In this document: in pieces, positions 45,023 through 53,176 of the stretch
How positions within the stretch are numbered: position 1 is the first letter of the stretch
Layout of the letters: each line of letters opens with the position of its first letter
Origin: CBDHEY01 sp965262305
Lineage (GTDB): Bacteria > Pseudomonadota > Gammaproteobacteria > Pseudomonadales > Cellvibrionaceae
Assembly: GCA_965262305.1 (NCBI GenBank)
Contig: CBDHEY010000004.1
Coordinates: 496,001-560,000 of the forward strand
Direction of reading: 5' to 3'
Length of the DNA: 64,000 nt
Notes under the pieces: model-generated
What the model saw: only the letters and a program-made list of their open reading frames with translations
The model's database searches: none
Told to the model about the DNA's origin: nothing
Position numbers and translations under genes: made by a program

Positions 45023-45034
45023 TTACCCGGGTAA
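45023..45034. promoter_or_regulatory. Perfect 12-bp palindrome upstream of the effector-like module
   Basis: TTACCCGGGTAA is a perfect palindrome ending 15 nt before the first ATG of the three-gene module. GGTAAATC occurs just before it and overlapping its 3' side (GGTAAATC again). It could be an operator; the regulator is unknown. Confidence 0.4.
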
Positions 45035-45049
45035 ATCATCAGGGATGTT

Positions 45050-45817
45050 ATGATTCGCGACAATACTACGCTCAAAGACCTTTTTGGCGACTTTTACTAC
45101 TTTAGCTTGGTGACTCGTTCAGCTGCTAAATCCAACGCAGAATCCTTGTTGTTTGCGGACGAACTCGCGGCCAAGCGATTCTTGCTCCGCTTTGACAAGG
45201 ATATTTCCCAATGGCGATTTTTAGCAAGAGAAATAAGCGCCAGGGGCGATCCAATATTTTTAGTCGCCTCAGCAGTCGCTCGCGGAAAAATAAAAGTCTA
45301 TAAGGTGTCTAGGCCAGCATTGGAAGATTCAAAAGGAAAGTCATCTTACACTTCAAGTAAATCCCATAATACTTATCAGATCTTCTCTGCTAACGACGCT
45401 CTCGCTGATGAAGCACCTAAAGCAAAGACTTTTGCGAGTGCATCGGAAGCACTGGTTTTTCTAGAATCTTTAGATTTGGATAGCTCTCAAGTAAAAGAGC
45501 ATCTTAAAACCATTGCAGATTCACGTGCCGGGGGACGATCTTCAGCAAAGGGGCTTGGACATGAGTTAACACATACAAGTCAATCTGGAGCTGGTATGGG
45601 TGCGGCTCAAAGCGCAAGTATTGAAGCGCTCAGCCAAGAAATCGTTAATGGAAATCTTGTTGTGCTTGATCGTGGGGTCAAACGCGGGCCTACAGATCCG
45701 TCTGGAATTGAAAAAGCATCGTCAGGGGCAAGTGAAAGCAGTTCGGTACCCTTGGGACCTCATGTTGGGGAAGAAAAACCTGTCGTCAAAAAATTCACAT
45801 TTATTTTATCTAATTAA
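45050..45817 (+). CDS. Protein of unknown function, first gene of putative effector module
   Basis: 255 residues with AGGGA as ribosome site. No signal peptide. The N-terminal ~90 residues look folded (LFGDFYYFSLVTRSAAKSNAESLLFADELAAKRFLLRFD...). The rest is rich in Ser, Ala and Gly and probably flexible. I do not recognise a family. It ends 10 nt before the large hydrolase-like gene, so the two are co-translated. A role as adaptor, chaperone or structural carrier of that protein is a guess based only on position and size. Confidence 0.65.
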   Translation: MIRDNTTLKDLFGDFYYFSLVTRSAAKSNAESLLFADELAAKRFLLRFDKDISQWRFLAREISARGDPIFLVASAVARGKIKVYKVSRPALEDSKGKSSYTSSKSHNTYQIFSANDALADEAPKAKTFASASEALVFLESLDLDSSQVKEHLKTIADSRAGGRSSAKGLGHELTHTSQSGAGMGAAQSASIEALSQEIVNGNLVVLDRGVKRGPTDPSGIEKASSGASESSSVPLGPHVGEEKPVVKKFTFILSN

Positions 45818-45827
45818 AGGGTAAGAA

Positions 45828-48800
45828 ATGGGCGCAATTACTTTGCCGTTTGGGTGTAAGGAGCTTGAACAGCTACTTAATATAATAAGCAAATCTGATG
45901 GTCGATATGTTTTAGGTGACAATTCATTTTGGCATGGCGGCGTTCACATTAAACTTTCAGGAAACACCAAAGCTATCGTAATGCCTTTTGATGGTAAGAT
46001 CGTCGCTCATAGAACAATGAGAGAACGTACTGCTGGCGTCGCAAGTTTTACCATGGATAGTGAAGGAGAAAGAACGTCTTCGGATGATGAAGATGCCTTC
46101 GACTCATCTTTTAGTTTTGTTTTGTCTGAACATACCTTTGAGACTCCTAAGAAAGAAAAAATTACTTTTTTTATATTGCATATGCACCTACTGTGTTACG
46201 AGCATTACCAAGAGTTTCATAAGGTCAACCCTCCTCCATATCTCAATAATAATGTTCAACATTTTGTAAATAAAGACGAAGATGATGGTGGCAGCTTAGT
46301 TGGTAAGGGTGTTAATTTAAGGCAAGAAGCCAAAAGTGGTGACAATGTTATCTCTGTAGTAAAAAAGGGAAGCGAGATAGAGTTCAAATACCCTAACGAA
46401 TATGATCACTCCAGACCTAGAGGATATCAAGCTGTAAAAATAAAAGATGCACCTACTATTTCTATCACTAAAGCCACGGTCAAGACAGGAAAAGGGAAAG
46501 ATAATCAATGGAGGCTACTACCGAATGATAATTTATATAAAAAATTTGGCCTTCTACACAGTGCATTGATCAATAACGTCGGTTTATTTCAAATAGGCGC
46601 TCCGTTAATTATTAAGAATACGAATACTTATATTGGCAATTTAACATTTGGCCAAGAAATATACCTTTTTGAAGAACCACTTTCCGAAGGTTTACATAGA
46701 ATTATCCCTGACAACATAAACCAAATCACCAAGCCAAATTTTTTTGGGCTAGAAGAGCTGTTGAAATTTCTAGGTGACGAGGGCATCGGTGAGGCAGATA
46801 TTGATGAAGAAGACGCGTCTCTTGGGATTGATTTTCACGGCGTACTTGAGGATAATTTTTTTGATGATATTGAAAAATTAGAGTTGTACGTACTTGTCGA
46901 TCCAAATAATCTCTTCCCTAGATATGCGAGTATAGAAGTCACTGATAAGGTTTTTAGTTCATTTATTGTTAACAGTTTCGACGAAAATCAATGTGGTCTG
47001 CCAGCATACTCAGAAAAATCTGAAACGATTTCTGCTTATATCCCCTATGGAGAAGAAATTACTTCAATAAGTTCAGTTTCTATAAGTCAACTTAGAACAG
47101 AAGGTCGTATTGAGATAAATGACAAAAATATTGGACCGTTTGAAGAGGGGTTTATTTATTGTGGCCCAAAGTATATTGATCGAAAAGTAAATGAAGTCAC
47201 GGGAAGTTTTAATTCGGTCGAAGTTTTAAATCCGCCCATTGAAGTTAGTTCGGGATCCGTTATCGGTTATCCAGGTGCTCATGATAGACAGCACGTATGC
47301 CATATGGAATTGTGGCTAAGGGACTTAAACTTTATGAAAAATAAAAATGAAGATGAATTTTATGAAAATAGTGTTGTATTGCCGCAAGGGACTTCAGCAA
47401 AACAAAAGAAAGTTGAAAATAGAACAGGGAAAAAAATAGAAGTATCTGTTTCACCTCCCGGCTTAAAGTATGCAAGTATTTCGAGTGAAGAAAAGAAAAG
47501 TAAAGATCCAGAGCAAAAGACTAAGGGAATTCGCAAGGTCGTGCATGAAGGAACAGAATATTATGCTTATCGCTCTGATTTGGGTGGATGGGACTCAAAG
47601 AAAAAAACATATACTGTTAAGGAAACTAAAATAGTTGGGCTCTATGATGCTCACCCAGAGCTAGAAACTGAATTTATCTCTTATGAGACGTCAACACTGC
47701 CAAAAGAAGTATCGCTTGAAGATGTTCCTGGTTTAATTTCAATTGATTCTGAAGATTATTTTCCTATTGGTGTTGATCAAAATGAAGAGAAAACGCTACC
47801 CGCTGGTACTAAAGCTTTTATAAAAACGATTCAGAAAAAGTTACCTCAGTCATTGGAGATAACTGTTGATCCTCCTGGCCTTCGACCAAGAAGTATTTCA
47901 AAAAGTGAAAAGGTAAGCAACAAACCAGGCGAGACAAATGGGATTCGTAAGATCTTACATGATGGGAAAACTTATTACGCTTACCACTCCCATCTTGGAG
48001 GCTGGACAGGTTCTATTTACGGTTATAAAAAACAAGCTAAAGTTACAGTATATGAGCGTCATCCAGAAAAAGAATATGATCATATTCTCTATCAAGAAAT
48101 TCCACTACCAAATGGTGTTAATTTATATGAAATTCCAACAAACGAAGTGATTGAAAAGAAAAATTACTACCCTGTGAAGGTAGAGGGTGATAAAAAAATA
48201 TACTACGTTCCAGAACCGGAATTTAATAAACATAAAGAAAAAATTAAACCCAAAATAATTTATTACATTGAGAAAGATGTGCTAAATCAACACCGACTAA
48301 ATTACTATGATTGGAGTCGTTTTTTCTCTAAAACCAATTTTTCTGAATTGACCATTGAGCCAAATGGATATTTTGAATCGAAAAATCAGATTATCGATGC
48401 AGTCTTAGATAATTATCAAAACAGTGTCGACAATGGTACCATGGAGCAAAAACCTAGTTATCAAACTTCTCACCCAATGAGTCATTTAATTGTTGAGGCA
48501 GGAAGTGATTGGAGTATTGCTCAAAAGAACGCTACATCATGGGATGATGCGATTATCGACAGTATGTTTCGTGACAATGTAAGTTCATTAGAAGAAGATG
48601 CAGGAATATCTAAAGATAAGGCGACAAAGATATTTGAACAAACCATTAAAAAGTATTATGAAGATATTTCTTTTTACGATGAACTAAATGGAATAGAAAA
48701 ACTTCCTTCGAAAGACGCTGTTTATCACGCTCATCCTGCACGGTTTTTAGCTCACCTTGATTTTTTATCTTCTGGATTTGGAGCGCCTTGGGTTCCATTT

Positions 48801-49394
48801 GCATGGGGGGAATACAAAAAATACACCAAAATTCGTGCGCCTAACTCACCTTTGAGAGAGAAAATAAGCGAATATTTTGATGAAACAAGTTTTTCACAAG
48901 GAACATATGCTAATAATTGGTGTGGAGCATTTGTAAGCTGGTGCTTTGCGCAAACTGAATTTAAGGGAAGTAATGTTAGTGGTGCTGGTGCAGCATTTGA
49001 TTGGTTACCTCCGAGTATGTCGAAAAAACACCGAACCGATGTAGATGGTTGGTTAAATTGTGAATTAATAGATAATTTAGATGATGTGTTTGTAGGTGCT
49101 GTTATTGTTTTTAATCATTCTCACGTTGCTTTCGTTGTTGGACAAACGGAAACGGGTAATAGCTTGGTCTACCTTGGTGGGAATCAAAGTGACGGCTATA
49201 AGGTCGCAGGGAATCTATCATTATCAGATGGGAGTGGTAGAAGGACTATATGTACAAACCCTATTTCTAAGAAAAAATTTAATAAGAAATTTTGGCTCAC
49301 TCGACCACGAAATTATAAACCTAAAGGCTTTGAGAAAACGTTACCAGTCATATCTGCCGATGGAACAATTCTTGATCGAAATACAACGCGTTAA
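45828..49394 (+). CDS. Large bifunctional peptidoglycan-hydrolase-like protein (LytM-like + NlpC/CHAP-like)
   Basis: 1188 residues, no signal peptide. The N-terminus (about 1-150) has HGGVHI and, further on, ILHMHL in a context like M23/LytM peptidases, in which HxxxD and HxH bind zinc; the second ligand is uncertain. The middle has two ~105-residue repeats (around 540-650 and 685-795; PPGL, GIRK, YYAY, LGGW in each). The C-terminus (about 1025-1170) has NNWCGAFVSWCFAQ with a catalytic-type Cys near 1031, NHSHVAFVVGQ with His near 1097 and VYLGGNQSDGY, matching NlpC/CHAP-like TIGR02594 hydrolases. Absence of an export signal plus a following lipoprotein suggests delivery by a secretion or injection system. 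Confidence 0.72.
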   Translation: MGAITLPFGCKELEQLLNIISKSDGRYVLGDNSFWHGGVHIKLSGNTKAIVMPFDGKIVAHRTMRERTAGVASFTMDSEGERTSSDDEDAFDSSFSFVLSEHTFETPKKEKITFFILHMHLLCYEHYQEFHKVNPPPYLNNNVQHFVNKDEDDGGSLVGKGVNLRQEAKSGDNVISVVKKGSEIEFKYPNEYDHSRPRGYQAVKIKDAPTISITKATVKTGKGKDNQWRLLPNDNLYKKFGLLHSALINNVGLFQIGAPLIIKNTNTYIGNLTFGQEIYLFEEPLSEGLHRIIPDNINQITKPNFFGLEELLKFLGDEGIGEADIDEEDASLGIDFHGVLEDNFFDDIEKLELYVLVDPNNLFPRYASIEVTDKVFSSFIVNSFDENQCGLPAYSEKSETISAYIPYGEEITSISSVSISQLRTEGRIEINDKNIGPFEEGFIYCGPKYIDRKVNEVTGSFNSVEVLNPPIEVSSGSVIGYPGAHDRQHVCHMELWLRDLNFMKNKNEDEFYENSVVLPQGTSAKQKKVENRTGKKIEVSVSPPGLKYASISSEEKKSKDPEQKTKGIRKVVHEGTEYYAYRSDLGGWDSKKKTYTVKETKIVGLYDAHPELETEFISYETSTLPKEVSLEDVPGLISIDSEDYFPIGVDQNEEKTLPAGTKAFIKTIQKKLPQSLEITVDPPGLRPRSISKSEKVSNKPGETNGIRKILHDGKTYYAYHSHLGGWTGSIYGYKKQAKVTVYERHPEKEYDHILYQEIPLPNGVNLYEIPTNEVIEKKNYYPVKVEGDKKIYYVPEPEFNKHKEKIKPKIIYYIEKDVLNQHRLNYYDWSRFFSKTNFSELTIEPNGYFESKNQIIDAVLDNYQNSVDNGTMEQKPSYQTSHPMSHLIVEAGSDWSIAQKNATSWDDAIIDSMFRDNVSSLEEDAGISKDKATKIFEQTIKKYYEDISFYDELNGIEKLPSKDAVYHAHPARFLAHLDFLSSGFGAPWVPFAWGEYKKYTKIRAPNSPLREKISEYFDETSFSQGTYANNWCGAFVSWCFAQTEFKGSNVSGAGAAFDWLPPSMSKKHRTDVDGWLNCELIDNLDDVFVGAVIVFNHSHVAFVVGQTETGNSLVYLGGNQSDGYKVAGNLSLSDGSGRRTICTNPISKKKFNKKFWLTRPRNYKPKGFEKTLPVISADGTILDRNTTR

Positions 49395-49408
49395 TTTAGG
49401 CTAAAAAT

Positions 49409-50284
49409 TTGAAATCATTTATTAATTTTTATTTCGTTGCTTGCTTAATTAGTGTGACATTGAGTTGTGGTGCAAATACCGACGACCTAGCCACACAAAA
49501 GTTAGTAGAGCACCAAACTCCGCTGTCGTTGATTGCTTCCAATGAAACTAGCCTGGTGGAAGTAAAGAAGCTGGCACAAAAAAATAAGATTTACCCTAAG
49601 ATAGTTAAGCGAAGATTGTTTAAACAATTACAAAAGGGAAAATCCGCCCTATACAATAATGCTTTTGATATTGAAACTTATAAATTTGTTGAAGAAGATC
49701 TAATTGCAACTATTCCTGTCATACAAAAAGCGTTGAAAGATTATCAAACTCCTGACAAAAGTACATTTGAAAAAAAGGTAAAAGTAGTTTTTGGAAGAGA
49801 AATTGAATGGGATGATGCTACTCCATATTTGTTTATTGATTTTAGCAATAAAGAATTAGTAGACCCTCGATTTAGCCGAAATGATTCGAGCATTAATTTG
49901 CGTCCTCTTACATTTTTTGTTTTAAAAGAGCAAAGACTCTTGGTTTCTCTGTATGCTCTTCCTCAGCTATTTGATTATAAGAATGTCTATCCTGATTTAG
50001 TTGAATACGAAAAACGAATGACGATACACATAAAAGACGAGGAGGGTGCTCCTTTAAAGATTCACAGATGGTTAGATGATGATCGTGTCGACTTCGACCA
50101 AAATTTAGAAAGAATTATGATTAGAAACCGGTTTTTATTTGGGAAGCCTAGCCCGGAAGATATGGATTGGTTGTTGGACTTCGATCAAGCATTCTTGCAT
50201 GGTCTATCAGGGACCTTCGGTTATTTTGGAAATAAGGCTCATGAGGAATGGTATTACATGCATGAAGAGGAACAGTTTTGGTGA
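49409..50284 (+). CDS. Lipoprotein, candidate immunity protein
   Basis: 291 residues with a TTG start and AGG 9 nt upstream, 14 nt after the hydrolase-like gene. The N-terminus is a lipoprotein signal ending in LSCGAN. The mature part is charged and matches no family I know (VKVVFGREIEWDDATPYLFIDFSN; HEEWYYMHEEEQFW at the end). A periplasmic lipoprotein encoded straight after a peptidoglycan hydrolase without signal peptide is the usual position of an immunity protein. This is an inference from gene order. Confidence 0.6.
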   Translation: MKSFINFYFVACLISVTLSCGANTDDLATQKLVEHQTPLSLIASNETSLVEVKKLAQKNKIYPKIVKRRLFKQLQKGKSALYNNAFDIETYKFVEEDLIATIPVIQKALKDYQTPDKSTFEKKVKVVFGREIEWDDATPYLFIDFSNKELVDPRFSRNDSSINLRPLTFFVLKEQRLLVSLYALPQLFDYKNVYPDLVEYEKRMTIHIKDEEGAPLKIHRWLDDDRVDFDQNLERIMIRNRFLFGKPSPEDMDWLLDFDQAFLHGLSGTFGYFGNKAHEEWYYMHEEEQFW

Positions 50285-50653
50285 TTAATTTAGTTGTCTT
50301 TGAATAGTGTTGAGCAAAACGCTTACCTTAATTTTTATAGTAAATGACAGCTATAATATTTCAATTTCTTCTTTATATAATGCCTTTCGATTCGAATATA
50401 TACCAATACTAAAATCTTCAGACTACTTCAGCGTTACTCAAAATATTTAACATTTTTTGTCACTGACTGACAAACATTTTACATTTTCTAAAATCTTGTA
50501 ACACGCTTCCTCACAAGTTTATAAAACATTTTTAAACACCAATAAAAACCTCGGCCAGATCTCATTTTTTCACGTAAGTTTACGTTATGTTTGGATAAAC
50601 ACTGAACGATAACGGTCTATTATTGTGTTAACGCAAAAATAATTGGTATTGCC
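50285..50653. other. Intergenic region before GlyGly-CTERM metzincin 1
   Basis: 369 nt, AT-rich, no gene. It contains a short palindrome at 50572-50585 and presumably the promoter of the metzincin. No terminator with a T-run is seen after the lipoprotein gene. Confidence 0.45.
50572..50585. promoter_or_regulatory. Perfect 14-nt inverted repeat ACGTAA-GT-TTACGT
   Basis: Six-base arms around a 2-nt centre, 68 nt upstream of the metzincin ATG. The location fits an operator, but no cognate regulator can be named. Confidence 0.35.
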
Positions 50654-52651
50654 ATGCAACTTTCTCGGCATTTAAAAACTGCTTTCTTTTATAACCTTTT
50701 GTTAAGTTTTAATTTTTTATCATTAACTTTTTTCTTCGTAAGCCTTAAAGCTAATGCTGAAGAAGATGCTCGAATTGAATACTCTGAGACGCTAAAAATT
50801 AATCGCGATGAAGTGCATGGTGCTACGCGTTTTTTAACTATTAATGCTTTTGGTAGAGAATTTGAACTGATATTAGAAGAAAATACTAGTTTGATTGGCT
50901 CGTTGTCGACGCTTGATCTAAGCAGCAATTACAAAATTTATAGAGGTTATATTGCTGGGATTCCAGGATCTTGGTCAAGGATTAGCGACAAACCATCTGG
51001 TTTGTCAGGTGCATTTTTTGATGGAGATGAATTATATTTTATTGAAGACCAGGGTTCTAATTCCCGTACTACGTTGCAAAGTGGATTTGCCAAGACTCAA
51101 TTAAAGGCTAATCCAGTTCTAATAAGAGAATCCGATATAAAAACATTGGGTTCATGTGGATCCGATCATGGTCAACAGTCTTCCCATCCTTTACGTGCTT
51201 CTGTGTCAGAGCCTTTTGATCCCAACTTCGTTGCTTTACCGGCCAGTGCTTCTCAAGCCTTGAATATGGTAATTGTTGCAGATACGGAATATGCAAGTCG
51301 CGTCGGTGGTATCGACAATGTACCTAATGAAGTAATTGCATTGATGAATACCGTTGATGGGATTTTTAGCGAGCAGGTGGGCGTTTCTCTTGTGATACAG
51401 GAGATTATGGCACTTACGGACAATCAAAATCTCACTCCTACAGGAGCGTCGAACCTGCTACGAGCTCTGGGTACTTTTGTTCAGAATAATATAGACAATC
51501 CTGGACTTGTTCATCTGTTTACGGGGAAGGAGCTAAATTCTAATACGGTTGGAATTGCAGCTTTACCGGGGATTTGCGGCGGTAATAATGGTATTGGTCT
51601 TTCCCAAGCTTTTTTGCGTGGTAGTGGATTAGTGATTGCCCATGAGATCGGGCACAATTTTGGCGCGCCACATGATAATGAGTCAGGTTCTGTATGCGCT
51701 GGAACACCGGGTAATTTCCTGATGAATCCAATAATAAACGGCAGTGACGATTTTTCAAACTGCAGCTTAGATAGGATTCAAAGTACGCTAAATTCTCGTG
51801 GTAGTTGTATTGTGGCAGTCAATAACGGAGAGCCTACTCCAACGCCAGAACCCACTGCAACGCCAGAGCCGACGCCTAGTGCCACACCTATTTTTCTGAC
51901 CATTAACGGTGAGCAAGCTAGAATTGTCAGTTATGAAAACTCACAGGATGTAGAAGGCACGGTGAATATTTTGGACGGGGGTGATACGATTTCGTTAAGA
52001 GGCAATAATTGGAAGGCAGCGGAATTTAGCTATACGGTTACGGAGAATACGGTTTTAGAGTTTGAATTTCGTAGTGATACACAGGGTGATCTGCACTCGA
52101 TTGGTTTCGATACGGATACTGCCGCTAGCACCCAATTTGGTTTCAATCTTTATGGCACGCAAACTGATAATACTAGTACCATTCAAGCATTTGATAATTA
52201 CGCGGAGTTTGCGCCAAATGTGAATCGCTATGTTATTCCAGTAGGTGAGTTTTATACTGGTGATCAAAATTTCATATTTTTCCAAAACGATGATGACGAT
52301 GGCGAGCCTAATGCTCATTCTCAGTACAGCAATATTTTGGTTTATGAAGGCCCTCAGAATCCGAGTAGTACACCGACACCCACGGCATCTCCCGAACCAA
52401 CAGTGAGCCCTACATCGTCGCCATCCCCGATACCTGTTCCTACAGTTACAGCGGATCCCGATGTGAATGTGACTCCAGTGCCTCTCCCCACTGCTAGAGA
52501 AAATCCGATTGGTAATAACGGCGGTGATGGATTAATTCCTGGCGCAGATGCTGGTGGTGGCGGATCTTTGAATCTATATCATTTGTTGATACTCGCGATT
52601 TTTAGTCTGGTTATTACACGCAGAAAAATAAATCTTGAATTTCCCTACTAA
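50654..52651 (+). CDS. Secreted metzincin protease with jelly-roll-like module and GlyGly-CTERM-like tail
   Basis: 665 residues with a signal segment (FNFLSLTFFFVSLKANA). A pro-region (about 35-170) leads to the metzincin site HEIGHNFGAPHD (His330, Glu331, His334, His340) and Met-turn FLMNPII. This is closely related to the protease at 15.6 kb. One copy of the unnamed domain (about 415-570; DVEGTVNILDGGDTISLRGNNW, IPVGEFYTGDQNFIFFQNDDD) follows. The protein ends with GGGGSLNLYHLLILAIFSLVITRRK: Gly-rich motif, hydrophobic helix, basic tail. That is the layout of GlyGly-CTERM rhombosortase substrates, usually delivered to the cell surface through type II secretion. It has no trefoil. Confidence 0.86.
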   Translation: MQLSRHLKTAFFYNLLLSFNFLSLTFFFVSLKANAEEDARIEYSETLKINRDEVHGATRFLTINAFGREFELILEENTSLIGSLSTLDLSSNYKIYRGYIAGIPGSWSRISDKPSGLSGAFFDGDELYFIEDQGSNSRTTLQSGFAKTQLKANPVLIRESDIKTLGSCGSDHGQQSSHPLRASVSEPFDPNFVALPASASQALNMVIVADTEYASRVGGIDNVPNEVIALMNTVDGIFSEQVGVSLVIQEIMALTDNQNLTPTGASNLLRALGTFVQNNIDNPGLVHLFTGKELNSNTVGIAALPGICGGNNGIGLSQAFLRGSGLVIAHEIGHNFGAPHDNESGSVCAGTPGNFLMNPIINGSDDFSNCSLDRIQSTLNSRGSCIVAVNNGEPTPTPEPTATPEPTPSATPIFLTINGEQARIVSYENSQDVEGTVNILDGGDTISLRGNNWKAAEFSYTVTENTVLEFEFRSDTQGDLHSIGFDTDTAASTQFGFNLYGTQTDNTSTIQAFDNYAEFAPNVNRYVIPVGEFYTGDQNFIFFQNDDDDGEPNAHSQYSNILVYEGPQNPSSTPTPTASPEPTVSPTSSPSPIPVPTVTADPDVNVTPVPLPTARENPIGNNGGDGLIPGADAGGGGSLNLYHLLILAIFSLVITRRKINLEFPY

Positions 52652-53176
52652 AAACACCCTAACGAAATAAAGCTCGGTTTATTAAATCATAGGTTCCTAT
52701 CATAGATAAGTCGTTGAGTTTTTTTGTTTCTATATTCAATCTATTTGTTAACGCGTTAATAAATAGATTGTAATTCTAAATACCTGAATTTAGATAGCTT
52801 TAGTCTTAATTGTGACTGGTAAGCTATAGACGATCTAAGTCTATTTTCGTCATTTAAATAAACTTTTAGTTATCCTAATGGTTTATTTGTCGTCAAAAAT
52901 TATAAATATAAGTTTTGATAATCATATTTATGTTTTTAATTACTCATCTAATTTTTTCACCGCAATAAATATAAAAAATATTTGTTTATCAATTTTTGTT
53001 AGTTCTTATGTGTGTATAAAAACATAAGTTTAATTTTCATATTTTTTACGTTTAAAAAAAATAAAGAATATAGTCTTGCTTTTTTTATAAATAGCTATGC
53101 TTAAAAGTACCCGCTCGAAAAAAAGAGCGTTAACTCTATGAATTTTTTGTTTGGAATTTGGTAAGAGAAGTACTTA
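52652..53176. other. AT-rich intergenic region between the two GlyGly-CTERM metzincins
   Basis: 525 nt with no gene that can be supported. It is strongly AT-rich in its second half and holds a 34-nt near-perfect palindrome at 52737-52770. A ribosome site (AGAGAAG) precedes the next ATG. Confidence 0.5.
52737..52770. promoter_or_regulatory. 34-nt near-perfect palindrome
   Basis: The left arm CAATCTATTTGTTAACG and the right arm CGTTAATAAATAGATTG (17 nt each) are complementary except for one position, which would be a G-U pair in RNA. There is no spacer, so it is more like a protein-binding operator than an RNA hairpin. No T-run follows. It begins 85 nt after the metzincin stop. Confidence 0.6.

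Noticed and set aside
45540..45590. HELTH in the 255-residue protein as a zincin active site
   Set aside because: It sits in a Ser/Gly/Ala-rich, probably disordered stretch, with no third ligand or surrounding metalloprotease fold.
51236..51427. Minus-strand frames within the metzincin genes
   Set aside because: No start signal and fully inside a protein with a complete zinc site and signal peptide.
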